A stretch of 64,000 nt of DNA from the NCBI GenBank assembly GCA_023897205.1, contig JAHWDD010000008.1, forward strand, positions 62,001 to 126,000, read 5' to 3'. The translations under genes were made by a program, and so were the position numbers. How positions within the stretch are numbered: position 1 is the stretch's first letter; each line of letters starts with the position of its first letter. The notes beneath the pieces were generated by a model, which saw only the letters and a program-made list of their open reading frames with translations, was not told where the DNA came from and ran no database searches. This stretch comes from Exophiala sp. HKRS030 (Eukaryota > Ascomycota > Eurotiomycetes > Chaetothyriales > Herpotrichiellaceae). Of the stretch, positions 52,494 to 63,126 are shown piece after piece.

Positions 52494-53538
52494 ATGCCTT
52501 TGTTGCAGTCCCTTCTGGCTGCGTCCAACTTCCGCAACCCCTTTTTGCGAAATCTCGTTCCATCAGTTGGTCTTGCATTTGGTATCCAAGCAGCTGTAGC
52601 TATACCCTCCATAATAGCTGGATCCGAGCGATTCTACGACCTTTCGGGCTCATTGACTTATCTCTCATGCACGGCCTTGAGCCTGTATCTTCCTGCTCTA
52701 CGTGCCAGAACAGCGGCAGCACTGGCAGGACAGCCGAAACCAGCATGGCCTAGCCTTCTGAAGGCTCTCCAGGGGACAGGTGGTCCTTACGGTTTCAATT
52801 GGAGACAGGTATTCTTGAGCGCCGCAGTAAGCTTCTGGGCTTCTCGATGTGCGTAAATCAACGTGGAAGAGGAAAACATTTTGGCAATTGGCTAACCGCA
52901 TGGCAGTGGGAACATATCTCTTCACCCGCATTCTCTCCGACGGCGAAGATTCCCGCTTCAAGGACATCCGCAACTCACCTCCCAAGTTCGCTGTGGCTTT
53001 CTTTGCACAAGCGACATGGGTGTCCCTCTGCTTATTGCCCGTCCTAGCCATCAACTCGCTGCCTTCTTCCACCTTCGCTGCTCTCGGAGGAGCCGTGTCG
53101 GTCACTGACTTGATTGGTGTTCTGCTCTACGTCGGTGGAATGAGCTTCGAGGTTACTGCTGACAGACAGAAGAGCAAGTGGTCACAGGAGAAGAAGGAGA
53201 AGAAACATGACGAGGACTTCCTCACCAGAGGTCTTTGGGGCAAGAGTCGACACCCAAATTATTTTGGAGAAAGTACCTTGTGGACAGGAATTGCTACCAT
53301 GTCAGCTGGCGTTCTTGCATCGAAGGCTGGAGTGGTTGGAATGGGATTGGCTGGTGGACTGACGGGAAAAGCAATCGCCCTCGTCGCCGCAGGTATCAGC
53401 CCAGCCTTTGTGACCTTGTTGCTTTTCAAGGTGTCAGGGATTCCTCTCAGCGAGAGTAAATACGACAAGAAGTACGGCGATCGTGCGGACTACCAGAAAT
53501 GGAAGAAGGAAACGCCCATGTTCTTTCCCAAGCTGTAG
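52494..53538 (+). CDS. DUF1295 / steroid-5-alpha-reductase-like membrane protein
   Basis: Exons 52494-52848 and 52907-53538 (58-bp intron, GTGCGT donor, GCTAAC branch site) give 328 residues. The splice joins FWASR to LGTYLFTRILSDGEDSRF. Six or seven hydrophobic segments are visible. The conserved C-terminal core includes TADRQKSKW, LTRGLWGKSRHPNYFGE and, near the end, GIPLSESKYDKKYGDRADYQ, all as in DUF1295 proteins related to the steroid 5-alpha-reductase/ICMT superfamily. The HPNY motif is linked to NADPH binding in that superfamily. The substrate is unknown; a lipid or sterol double bond is likely by family. Location is probably the endoplasmic reticulum. Confidence 0.84.
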
Positions 53539-54106
53539 TAGGCTTGGATATCTATCCTACTTTGCGTATGTGAAGCGCAAGTGGGTAATTTGAGATACCC
53601 AGATTGCTTGACATTAGAAAAGCCTGGCTGATCGCAGGTGAACTTCCATTGACCATCGATGTCATATTTAGAGGTGCCATTCAAAAGTGCTGGGAAAGAC
53701 GAATATGGTGCCATTGCGGCTTTGCAAGAGGATGTGACCACATGGGTAGAGCAATATCGGAGGAGATGTTGGGAGTTGGAAGAGAGTTGTAGTATTAATG
53801 AATAAATAGACGAACAATACTCCGCCCCCGCCTCATCTGTCTCGGCATGTGAAGAAGCCCAAATCTGTCCAGTAATATTTCCAATGCTTTTCTACACCTA
53901 GTCCGTACAGCCTCGTACTTTCTACCGCATACTTTTCACATACACATTGCACTTTGTACCCTGTACCTCGTACAGCAACGAGTGCTTGGACGTTTTGCGA
54001 GTACATTAGACAGTCCGAGAGGCAAAGCAAAGCAAAAAGAGGTTCTTTGTTCCATCCGCACTCTGTGTGGTGCAATGCCCACACCACCACCACCACCAAC
54101 GAAAAA
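53539..54106. other. Spacer between the DUF1295 and DSC2-like genes
   Basis: 3' and 5' flanks of same-strand genes. The DSC2 frame is open upstream to 53954 but begins to look like protein only at 54107. Confidence 0.4.
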
Positions 54107-55015
54107 ATGGTCACGACGTCCGGCTTCACCCACGCCCCCGTGTCTCGGTTCCTGATTTTTTGGTCGGTCGGCGCCTCCATCCTCACTTCGGTTCTGGATA
54201 TCAAGCACCTCGTCTCCGTCAAACCCGCCCCCCACCTCTGGCCTTACCTACAATTCTCGCGTCTGTTGACTTTCCAACTGTCGCACACCTCTTCCACCGA
54301 ACTCCTCTTCTCCACCGCCCTATTGTACCATTTCCGAGTCCTAGAAAGGTTGTGGGGGAGTAGGAAATACGCCAGTTTCGTGGTGGTCGCGGTCGCTCTC
54401 AATATTCTCCTCTTGCCGACCTTCACGGTCTTGCTCAAAGTCGCGACTTTTGGCGTCTACAATTATCTGCCTGCGGGTTCGGTGGCGGTTGTTTTTGCCG
54501 CGTTGAGTGCTTGGGCCGATGAGGTTCCGCGTTTATATCGGTGGAAGATTGTCACCAGTACGAGCACCGCGGGCGAAGGAGAGACATCGTCACAGTCACA
54601 ATCACCACCACCGAATGGAGGTGCTGGCGGATTAGGAGGTGGTATAAACAATATAATTCTCAGTGACAAGACGACTACGTACGTCCTGGCGGCTCAGTTG
54701 GCCCTGAGTCAATTCCCTTATCAACTCTTGCCGGCCGCGGTGGGTTGGACGATAGGGAGCGCCTGGATGGGTGAGATCCTACCGGCAGGCCTGGGAAGGT
54801 GGAGGGTACCACCTTGGATGGTAGGGGAGACGAGTTCGCGCAAAGAGGGCCGTCGTGGACAGTACGAAGGGTTGAGGAGACGATTGGAGGAGGAAGGCAG
54901 TTCGGCAGACGGGATGAGGAACGTGAGTGATAATGTCAACAACGCCACGAGCGGTGGACAAGACGAGAGGAGAGGGTTTGGGAGGCAGATCTTGGGATAT
55001 TTTACGGGTTCTTGA
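54107..55015 (+). CDS. DSC2: Rhomboid-like DSC E3 ligase subunit 2
   Basis: Intronless, 302 residues from ATG 54107. GFTHAPVSRFLIFW opens a rhomboid-like membrane domain, with HLWPYLQFSRLLTFQLSH, ELLFSTALLYHFRVLERLWG and SRKYASF following; these blocks mark the Dsc2/UBAC2 pseudoprotease group. No rhomboid Ser-His dyad (GxSG) is seen, as expected. Five to six membrane segments occupy residues 1-240. A Ser/Gly/Gln-rich cytosolic loop lies at about 147-180. Dsc2 helps the Golgi DSC ubiquitin ligase recognise membrane proteins and, in fungi, cleave SREBP. A C-terminal UBA domain, typical of Dsc2, is not evident; the tail is charged and short, so the gene may be a shortened paralogue. Confidence 0.78.
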   Translation: MVTTSGFTHAPVSRFLIFWSVGASILTSVLDIKHLVSVKPAPHLWPYLQFSRLLTFQLSHTSSTELLFSTALLYHFRVLERLWGSRKYASFVVVAVALNILLLPTFTVLLKVATFGVYNYLPAGSVAVVFAALSAWADEVPRLYRWKIVTSTSTAGEGETSSQSQSPPPNGGAGGLGGGINNIILSDKTTTYVLAAQLALSQFPYQLLPAAVGWTIGSAWMGEILPAGLGRWRVPPWMVGETSSRKEGRRGQYEGLRRRLEEEGSSADGMRNVSDNVNNATSGGQDERRGFGRQILGYFTGS

Positions 55016-55954
55016 AGAAGAACAAGTTCAATAGGCCAAGGTTAAAATAACACAGATCAATATCCTCCCTTGGTGTTTTTTTGGATACTTGTGCCAAAGT
55101 ACGTGATGGCTAATTGTCTGATTTATACATGTAGGGGAATGAATGGCCAGCATAGTACGTAGACGTCTGTGAACACCAAAAGAAAAGCCCTGGTGTCATT
55201 CGTATGGTCCTCAGCATAACGACCATCAGGAGGATATAGAATGATGTATGAAAAAATGTACTTCGCATAAGATACATTTAGTATTACCATTTAATGAACC
55301 CCTAGGTACGGAGCCGAGTTGACCATTGAATCCATCTATCCATCTCTGTCGTAAAAAAATCAAAAAACTCCCCCAAGATCTGTCTAATGTTGTCTCACAC
55401 ACACGGACCATGGGAACCTGCGCAACTGATTCCACCGAGTTGCCACAAAGGTACAAAGAATAGACGCCTCCAAGGATGGAGGAGGTGTTTTCCTCTGTAG
55501 ATCTCCCCCATACCAAGACGAACCTTCTTTCGTGCAGAGATGCCAAAAATCCCCGTCCCAGTGATACGATGATATCCAAGAGCTCTCTCTGTCTTCGGAA
55601 CGGCATTAGACCTCAATCGCTTGCGATATGACCTTCTCGATACCCCGTACCTCGGGAGCAAAGCCCTGCATCTTGCTGCTCGAGCTAAGCGACATATATA
55701 TCCATCACAGAATACTGTGTTGATCCCCGATGAGCCCCCTAATCTTCTCTTCGTTCACTGCCAGTCGTCCGATTTCTATGTCAAGGATAATCCACTGTCC
55801 AGTCAACCGCTTTTTCCTTTCCTCGAGTCTTTTGAAGGAGCTGCTCTGGCGTCGGTGACCCTCTGCGCGAAGGTCTATCGCAGAAGATAACATGGGCCGA
55901 TATATCAGGGGGGCAAATTGACTTTGACGTCCCTTCGGATCAAGTAGTCGTCTT
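55016..55954. other. Convergent spacer between DSC2 and TFB1
   Basis: 3' flanks of both genes. Short frames lack features. No gene. Confidence 0.4.
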
Positions 55955-57853
55955 TCAACCATTTCCCGACCCCCTCGTCTGCTCTTCAAACGCCTGTCTA
56001 TACCTCTGGACGGCGTTTGCCAAGCTCTTGATGATCGGACCGAGCAACTGCTTGACCACGGCCCCACCGCCCTTGATCGCCGCGTGGTCCAATCTATGCC
56101 GTCTGCCAGTCTTTCGAAACCGCTCTTCCAAGGCCTTCTCTTGCGCCCGCACGTGGTCCTTTTTCTCCCTTTCCGCGTCGTCGGCAATCACATTGATCCT
56201 GTCCAGAGCGCGGTTGAGACTCTCCACGAGACTGGCGATTTCGCTCGCACGACCCGGGTCACCGGACAAAAAGGCGTTCCAAAATTGTCGAAGAAATTCG
56301 ATCGTCGTGGCTTGCGTCAGCGTCAGTCGATCGTGGATCGCCGTGCTCAACCCACTGGCCTGGTCGACTTCGCTCGTCTGGTCTCGGTGCGCTTGGATGA
56401 GAGACATGATGTGCTTTGACGCGAGAGCTGATCCACTCTCCGCCTTTGATGATGCATCGTCGTCCATGTCCTCGTCTTCGTCCTCGAACGGTTCAATAGG
56501 AACGACACCATCTCCGGGCCTGGGGAAATGAGTGGCCAAATCGCCGCAGATTTCCTGAATTGCCTTGGCAGGATCGATTTTCCGGAATGGGTTTGAGCTC
56601 ACGCCATTCATCACGGTCTTTTCGGGGTCCTTGTCTGCAAAGAAACGGCTTTGGTCGCGGATGTTCAAGATGATCCGCTCCTGCTCCGGGTCACCACTGA
56701 GATCGCGCAGTCGAAGTTGTTCATACGTCGTTTCCGTCATGCCAATCGGCGCAGAGGCGTCGACATCGTTTGGCCGCACCGTGGCCATGAGCTTCTCACT
56801 CAGGGCATTCAATCTCCGTATGATAGGGGCCTTGTCCAGCGCCGTGGCACGCAATTCGTTATCGGGGCGGTTGCCTTGACGCTGACTATGGTTCTCCTCG
56901 TTGCCCTCGAGATCGATAAATTTAGGAATATGCATCTCCGCACTCGTCGCCCGCAAGCCAGTCAACTCGGGATGATTCAGGTACTCCTCGGTGTCGAGAT
57001 ACTTGTCCCTGGATTCCTTTGCTGGATCAAATTTGAGTCCCCGAAGCTTCATATACAACTGACTCTGAAAGAAGCGAGACCAGAACTCGACTTCCGATTT
57101 GCACTTTTGCGGCACAACTTCATCGTAGATCATGCGCATCACTGGATACTGCTCGAAAATGGCCCGTACGTGGTCTTGCGTCAGGGACAGCTTCGTGCCG
57201 CCGTCCTCGCGCCGTAGTTCCGAAAAGACATTGTACTTTCCACGTCCTTGATTTTGGGCGATTGCATGCGCGCGGAGGAGGTGGACTCGGGATGACCAGA
57301 ACTGTGCTGTGAATTGAGTTGTCGAAATCGACTCGGGCTTGAGACTGAGTGCCTCTATGAACGTCCTTTGGAGGGCGTGATCTTCTTGCATGAGCGACTG
57401 CTGGAGTCTGACATCGGTTTTCAATCTCTCATCGTCTTCCCAGAGAGTGCTGCCTCGACCAGCACCCGAGACTGTGTTGGCGATAGTCATGGCGGCAGAT
57501 TGTCCGCCCGAGGCGGCCGTGGCATTTTGCGCGGCTTTCTGCGCCTGGATCACGTTCGCCAAAGCATCCTTGATCGCATTGGCTTCACCTCTGGGGTCAC
57601 CTTTGGATGTGAATGTGAAGACATGAGCGACCGGGTCTGACTGTCCTGGATCTTGGACGAAGACCTTTAACATGACTTTAGGATTGGATTCCGGCGTTTG
57701 TTGAAGGTTGGTAATGTTTCCCGCGGATATTACCAGGCTCGGGGCGGAGTCTGGCGGTTGGGCTGGCGTCCATGATACTGATTTACGATCCTTCGATATA
57801 GCCAGCAATCCAGACTGTTTTTTATACGATGTCAGTCCCTGTGGTGGCGCCAT
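55955..57853 (-). CDS. TFB1: TFIIH core subunit p62 / Tfb1
   Basis: Intronless, 632 residues, beginning MAPPQGLTSYKKQSGLLAIS. Residues 1-110 form the PH-like domain (VSWTPAQPP, LKVFVQDP) that in homologues binds acidic activators and repair factors. Two BSD domains follow: HALQRTFIEALSLKP...FWSSRVHLLRAHA (about 158-200) and LTQDHVRAIFEQYPVMRMIY...FWSRFFQSQLYMKL (about 226-272), each with the paired aromatic signature. The C-terminal third is helical, ending in a bundle predicted to contact p44/Ssl1. Tfb1 is a structural subunit of TFIIH in transcription initiation and nucleotide-excision repair. Length and order match the family (yeast 642). Confidence 0.93.
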   Translation of the reverse strand: MAPPQGLTSYKKQSGLLAISKDRKSVSWTPAQPPDSAPSLVISAGNITNLQQTPESNPKVMLKVFVQDPGQSDPVAHVFTFTSKGDPRGEANAIKDALANVIQAQKAAQNATAASGGQSAAMTIANTVSGAGRGSTLWEDDERLKTDVRLQQSLMQEDHALQRTFIEALSLKPESISTTQFTAQFWSSRVHLLRAHAIAQNQGRGKYNVFSELRREDGGTKLSLTQDHVRAIFEQYPVMRMIYDEVVPQKCKSEVEFWSRFFQSQLYMKLRGLKFDPAKESRDKYLDTEEYLNHPELTGLRATSAEMHIPKFIDLEGNEENHSQRQGNRPDNELRATALDKAPIIRRLNALSEKLMATVRPNDVDASAPIGMTETTYEQLRLRDLSGDPEQERIILNIRDQSRFFADKDPEKTVMNGVSSNPFRKIDPAKAIQEICGDLATHFPRPGDGVVPIEPFEDEDEDMDDDASSKAESGSALASKHIMSLIQAHRDQTSEVDQASGLSTAIHDRLTLTQATTIEFLRQFWNAFLSGDPGRASEIASLVESLNRALDRINVIADDAEREKKDHVRAQEKALEERFRKTGRRHRLDHAAIKGGGAVVKQLLGPIIKSLANAVQRYRQAFEEQTRGSGNG

Positions 57854-59002
57854 GGCCGTCTAGCTACGCCAGGTAAAGTAATTCAGGAATAAGAAAAGGG
57901 GCGATCCGCCGTTGTGACGGATCGAAAGACACCCCCAAGCTGCCAGTCGTGAAGTTTTCTCATGTCGCACGCGGTCGCTGCCTATCGACTATTGAGTCAT
58001 GCTTGAGGTGGGAGAGAACCGAGTTCACAACCTCGATGCAGACAAGATCTAGGCACGGTGCAGTTGCGACTCTTGCTGTCCGATCGGAGTATCGTATCGT
58101 TGGGAAAGGAGAGAAGTGGGTGTCACTCAACAAGAGTTAAAGTTGAGGTTTTGTTCGACGAGGCAAACATCATGTCACCGGCTCATGCCAAGCATTGACT
58201 CGATTAAGCTACGAAACTCGCCAATTTAGTCTAGTCACGTGCGAAGTGTGAGATGAGCCATCACAATTTAGATTTGAAGCGAAGAGATTGATTCTTGAAC
58301 AGAGAGTGGATATCTAAGAGATATAGCATTCATGAGCACGATATACCATGGTCATATTTGTATGACCGTAAATTTATGTGACGATAAGATCTGACCAGCT
58401 CGAATGCAGTAGGGATATCCATAGTACCGCGTCCATGGCTGATATGAAGTGAATCTTAGTCGCTGGTGTGGTTCAGCGTTGATACACAAGACAGCTTTTG
58501 ACTTCCCAATACACAGTGTGACCTCCGGGACTTCCGTACCAGTCGGCAGGGTAATGGTAGACTGCGGAACCAGATGAGATTCCGAGGCTGTGCCACAAAC
58601 CCTACGTTGAGCAGATGTCGGAATTCATCAAAGCCGAGGAAGTGTTCGCCCCCTCCACACGCAGTGCCGATCCCAGGATGTGTACTTCTGTGGTGTAAGC
58701 TTAGGATTGTAGAAAGTAGTCGGGACGACATTGTCGACAGTAATGCCTCTCGTAGAGATGGACTGCGCAGAAGCTTGTCACCTTTCCCTCCCCATAAAAT
58801 CCGTCTGGAACTGCTCCTGTCCAACCGTGGCCCTCTTCTCTCTTTCACTAGGGCATCTGATCGGTGAGCCATGGCAATCTCTTGGAGCAGGTAATTCTTG
58901 CTCTAAAACCCGAAGCAGGAAAGTCTCCCACTCGGTACAGCAGTGTAAGCTGCCTCGGTGTCATGGTTGCAGTCGGGACATATTTATCCTCCACTGTTCG
59001 TT
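57854..59002. other. Intergenic region with a possible unannotated spliced gene
   Basis: Mostly featureless. On the minus strand at 58460-58870 several short frames have protein-like composition (see findings), but I could not assemble a complete gene with a start codon. Confidence 0.35.
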
Positions 59003-59494
59003 CTATATTGACTTTTGGCTTCCACTGGTTGCCTGTGCAGGGCTTTCATCGATCGTAACCTCTGCCTGTGTCGCGATCTGTTCGGCTTGTTCTCGCTGGA
59101 AGTTGATAATGTGTTCATATTCAAAAGGATTCAACCTCTTCCACTCGTGCAAAAATTCGAGCCCATCGACTTTCTTAGGGGTGTACTTGGAGCCAAAACG
59201 CTCGATCTTCGGAGACGGCTCAGGCAGTTCTAGCGTTACATAAGGCGCAAGCTGTTTTGATTGTGAATGTTAGCAAACTCATCCAGAATTTCTATGGGTA
59301 CGAGTCCAACTCACGCGAAATCCTTCGAGCTCCGGTACATTGTAGAAGGAAGTCTTTCTCCAGTCAACAATGTATCCTCCTCTGTCGTTGTGCGCACCCT
59401 TGGAGCCGGTTCGGTTTCCTCGATAAAAACCACGTCCGACTTGTTTGGTTGTGAAGCGCAGGCGGGCGCAGAGCTGAGGTGACGGTTGTACCAT
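59003..59494 (-). CDS. MRPL27: Mitochondrial large-subunit ribosomal protein mL41
   Basis: Exon 1 59494-59315 (60 codons, phase 0) and exon 2 59251-59003 (82 codons plus stop) across a 63-bp intron (GTGAGT...ACAG). The product has 142 residues. RLRFTTKQVGRGFYRGNRTG and GGYIVDWRKTSFYNVPEL match the MRPL27/mL41 core, and exon 2 continues LAPYVTLELPEPSPKIERFG. The preferred start MVQPSPQLCARLRF resembles fungal orthologues; an in-frame ATG at 59641 exists but its extra residues do not look conserved, and a GTGAGT at about 59593 could belong to a 5' UTR intron. The protein is imported to mitochondria and sits on the large ribosomal subunit. Confidence 0.87.
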
Positions 59495-60215
59495 CTCGAA
59501 ATAGTTTCGGGCGACGTAGAGAGCGTATCTGTTTGGGAAGAAATGGTCTGCTGTTGTCTGTGCAGTTGGTGTAGCTTCTTCGATAGACGAACTCACGCAG
59601 AGGAAATAAATTGTTCCCGACCAAGTTGGGACATTCGACATCGCTGCTTTAAATAAGTGCCGCCATCCACCACTGACTAGAGGGTTTATCTTTCCTCCAA
59701 CAACAACATCTTTTCACTCGATCAACTTATTCTACTACATACTATCTGGATCAGGGTAAAGCTATAGTCGCGACCGCTCGACAGGATGGTGAGGATACGT
59801 ATCGTACGAGAACCGTCATGGTTCCAGGGCCGGATGATGTCGACAAAATTCTTGCTTCCAAGACTGTCACTCTTCTGACCTACTTCGTAACTATGAAGCA
59901 GGACGCCTGAAACCGTTGTCTCAGAATCTGACATGGAGAACGCTATGCCCATCTCAAGGCGCTTCAATGCGTAAATATGAGACCGTTGGTTGGATTATAT
60001 GCATAATTCAGGCGAACTGGCTCCATTTTGTGGTGAGTAAGACGGCAAGCCTCTCTTCAAAAGTAAAAGCCATAAGAAGTCTCGACTTGAAGCACAGATG
60101 CGCGGAAACCCCTCGTCCAGAAACTACCCAGCATTCTCCTTCACATCTGTATTTTCAATCTGAGGCCCCGTCTTTCCTGCAAACCTCGTCTGGGTTTCCG
60201 ACAAATATAGCCATC
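59495..60215. other. Divergent spacer between mL41 and the methyltransferase
   Basis: Holds the 5' flanks of both genes. The methyltransferase frame is open from 59916, but its upstream residues lack family character. No other gene. Confidence 0.4.
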
Positions 60216-61022
60216 ATGTCAGCCAACGACAAGCCGACTCGCGGAGTACAAGAACTGCGACCCTATGACGTCTTGACCGAGTCGTTTGCTAGACGCACAG
60301 CTGCCAACTCGGCACCATATCTCATCGACTTCATCAAACCGACGGACAGTATCCTCGATGTAGGCTGTGGATCTGGCTCAATTACCCTTGGATTTGCACA
60401 ACTCGTGCCGCAAGGCCACGTCATTGGCATCGACGTCACGGAGAAGGAACTTGCCCTCGCACGGGGTGCAGCAACGGCACAAGGTGTGAAGAACGTCGAG
60501 TTCAGGTTCGGCGACGCACACAAGCTGCTGGAAGATTTTGAAGATGACACCTTCAACATTGTCCACGCCCACCAGGTCTTGTTTCATATCCACGAGCCAG
60601 TGAAAGTTTTGCGGTACATGCGCCAGCTGACTCGCCCAGGTGGTCTTGTAGCATCGGGAGACTCTGCAGATTTGGTCTTTTGGCCTCATAACCCGGCCTT
60701 TGATAAACAGAAAGAGATCTGGTACAAGATGTGCGACATGAAAGGCACGGTTCCGAATGCAGGGAGATTCAGCCACGTCTGGGTGCGAGAGGTAGGGTTC
60801 GAATGGAGCCAGATTCAATTGGGGTCAAAATCTGAGCATTACTTTGGGGAAGCAATGAGGAACTTCGCCGCTGGTGCAAGTACAGTTGGATATATGTTTC
60901 GAGAGGCGGGTATGACCACTCTAGAGGAGTGCCAGGAGATCGAGAAATCCTACAAGGAGTGGGCAGCCAAACCAGAGAGTCGAATTCTTGGATTGGATGG
61001 CTGGATACTCTGTCGAAAGTAA
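60216..61022 (+). CDS. Class I SAM-dependent methyltransferase (UbiE/COQ5-like)
   Basis: 268 residues from ATG 60216, intronless. The SAM-binding loop LDVGCGSGS is at about 47-55 (motif I), GIDVTEKELALAR gives the acidic ribose-binding residue, and FGDAHKLLEDFEDDTFNIVHAHQVLFHI covers motifs II-III. The protein begins with VQELRPYDVLTESFARRTA, usual for fungal small-molecule methyltransferases. The substrate is unknown. It is convergent with the Zn2Cys6 gene, whose stop lies 200 bp away; a regulator beside a methyltransferase is common in small metabolic loci but is weak evidence here. No transit peptide is visible, arguing against a COQ5 role. Confidence 0.8.
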   Translation: MSANDKPTRGVQELRPYDVLTESFARRTAANSAPYLIDFIKPTDSILDVGCGSGSITLGFAQLVPQGHVIGIDVTEKELALARGAATAQGVKNVEFRFGDAHKLLEDFEDDTFNIVHAHQVLFHIHEPVKVLRYMRQLTRPGGLVASGDSADLVFWPHNPAFDKQKEIWYKMCDMKGTVPNAGRFSHVWVREVGFEWSQIQLGSKSEHYFGEAMRNFAAGASTVGYMFREAGMTTLEECQEIEKSYKEWAAKPESRILGLDGWILCRK

Positions 61023-61221
61023 CAACTTTGGACAGCGCCCTTGGCCCCCAAATATAGCTATTATACGTTACATTCTTGCAATCTTTCCTCTTTCAACGAC
61101 TTTAGGTGTGAGTTTGGGATGACTGCAATTGTTGAATGAGGGAAGGCCGTGAATAGCACAGTACGTTATATGATCAGTTCTATCGAAGGGCTATGTTTCT
61201 CTTCTCAGTTGTATAACGTCC

Positions 61222-63075
61222 TCACACGGACATGTCAGCATCAGACAGCATCATGTCCCACTGGGGCCAGGACGAAGCGTCGACATCGAACAACTCGGAT
61301 CCGATAAAATCGGGATACATAAAGTTGTTGTTGTCATTTGATAATACTCGTCGGTCGTCGGGCCAAGACGTTCCGTCACTGACCCCGATAATAATGCCAG
61401 GGTCTGTGACTTGAGGTGGTTCAGGTTGAAAGTTCGGGCGTAGTTTTTTGAACTGTGCAGAAACGGCGTCGCCGAGAATATGTGCTGCGTGACACGGGAG
61501 CCCAATCGTCTTGAGCCAACCGATGAGTCGCATCACGAGGAGGTCAAGGGCCTCGATGTCTTGTCTGGCTGCGCGAAGTTTTGATTCGTACGTATGAACC
61601 AGCCGACACAGCGTGAGTGCGGAAAAGGTGATGACGTGATATATGTGGTCGGTCAAGTGCCGGGTGCGTTCGTCCGTCGTGTCCATGGCGAGGCTGATGA
61701 TGGATTTGGCCAGCCGGATCATTTCGATCAGGAGTGGCAACCGCATCACCACCGTCGCGCGGGGGGTCGACTTCAGCGACTGACAGTGGGCAAGCAGATG
61801 GGCAAAGTGGAAGCCCATCTGGAGGAACTGGGAGCGCGGCTGATTGAACAAACCCGCCCAATCCCTTTGCCACTCCTGCAAGGCCCGCGTCGTGGAGTCT
61901 GTCGAGTCGACAACCTCGGCGGAGTCGGAGTCGTAGCAGATGTACTTTTCGTAGATGATCCAGTAGAGCTGAACCTCGGCGACCATTCTCGCTTCGAAGT
62001 TGGTGACGTTGTCCGATTCGAGGAAACGGAGACACTGGTTGATTTGGGCTTGGTTCAGGAGCGCCTGCCTTCGAGTGCCCACGCAGTACTGAAGATGTGC
62101 GACACATAGGTGATTCCAGATGCACCACGCGTCGAGGTCAGCTCTACTTACGGACAAGTCTTGCTGCACTTCTTGACAGACCCGATTGAAATACGGGCTG
62201 GCCAGACTTTGCTGAATCGCGTAGCCAGTCAGGAGCCAGCTGTCGATGCTCAGTGGCACCTGTCCGATTGTCGTGGACCATAGGCTCAATATGAGAGCGG
62301 CCTGGAAAAACTCGGTGGTCTGCGGCACCGTGAGAAGGGCCGGTGCGACGAGGCTTCGCGCTTCTTCGTACAGAGGAGGGGCAAGGTCATCTGCAAGCTC
62401 TTGTGTCGTGTGTCGTACCGCGATCAGGAGAATACTGCATAACAACAGCGGGGACCTCTCCCTGACTTGCAACAAGAGTGTCTCGGCGGTCAGGTCTTCG
62501 GCGAATTTGACCCAACGGCCATAGTGGACATGGAACAAGGACATCAGCATATGCGCGGTCTTCAATGACACCAGACCACTTGATATCACATCCGAGTAGC
62601 GCCTTGGTTGGTTAGTTTGGACCTGCTGCTTTGGTGACTGGACACCACCGGCATGTGCGGCGGCATCTCGGATCAAGAGCACTGGCGCCGAGTCTTTCTC
62701 TTCTTCCCGCAGGTTCTGAGGGGCTTGAAGCCTTGGTAGCGGCGGTCGATTCGAAGCCGTGGGACTAACGACACCTCTCATGGCGGTACCATGGGCTGAA
62801 TCAAGCCTCTCTACCAGAGCCTGTACTGTGCTTTCCAGGCGTTCAAGCCTTGTATCCACAGAAACATCTCGGCTGGCCGCTGATGCTTTGTCTATGATGC
62901 TGCTGCGTCTTGACTGCTGCCGGCTTGGTGAAGACTCGAGTGAACATGGCTGTGACAGTGTTTCGCATCGGAGGCAGATGCCTCTTTGGTTGTTATCGGA
63001 TGCATAACAGCGCGTTTTCTGCTTGCGGCATGCATCGCATGCTTTGGAAGCCCTGCCAGACCGCACCGGCGGCAT
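61222..63075 (-). CDS. Zn2Cys6 transcription factor
   Basis: 617 residues from ATG 63075; an in-frame ATG at 63126 adds 17 residues. The binuclear cluster is C13-x2-C16-x6-C23-x10-C34-x2-C37-x6-C44 in KACDACRKQKTRCYASDNNQ...CLRCETLSQPC, followed by a basic linker and a short coiled-coil dimerisation segment RLERLESTVQALVERLD at about 76-92. Residues about 175-550 are the helical fungal transcription-factor middle region. The acidic, aromatic C-terminus (FDVDASSWPQWDMMLSDADM) is a plausible activation segment. No intron was needed. Zn2Cys6 proteins bind CGG-containing elements; targets are unknown. The shorter start is preferred because it opens directly on the conserved cluster. Confidence 0.86.
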   Translation of the reverse strand: MPPVRSGRASKACDACRKQKTRCYASDNNQRGICLRCETLSQPCSLESSPSRQQSRRSSIIDKASAASRDVSVDTRLERLESTVQALVERLDSAHGTAMRGVVSPTASNRPPLPRLQAPQNLREEEKDSAPVLLIRDAAAHAGGVQSPKQQVQTNQPRRYSDVISSGLVSLKTAHMLMSLFHVHYGRWVKFAEDLTAETLLLQVRERSPLLLCSILLIAVRHTTQELADDLAPPLYEEARSLVAPALLTVPQTTEFFQAALILSLWSTTIGQVPLSIDSWLLTGYAIQQSLASPYFNRVCQEVQQDLSVSRADLDAWCIWNHLCVAHLQYCVGTRRQALLNQAQINQCLRFLESDNVTNFEARMVAEVQLYWIIYEKYICYDSDSAEVVDSTDSTTRALQEWQRDWAGLFNQPRSQFLQMGFHFAHLLAHCQSLKSTPRATVVMRLPLLIEMIRLAKSIISLAMDTTDERTRHLTDHIYHVITFSALTLCRLVHTYESKLRAARQDIEALDLLVMRLIGWLKTIGLPCHAAHILGDAVSAQFKKLRPNFQPEPPQVTDPGIIIGVSDGTSWPDDRRVLSNDNNNFMYPDFIGSELFDVDASSWPQWDMMLSDADMSV

Positions 63076-63126
63076 TATCTCGCTTTGGCCATACTTATTT
63101 GTGCAGAGGCATGATAAAGGCGACAA

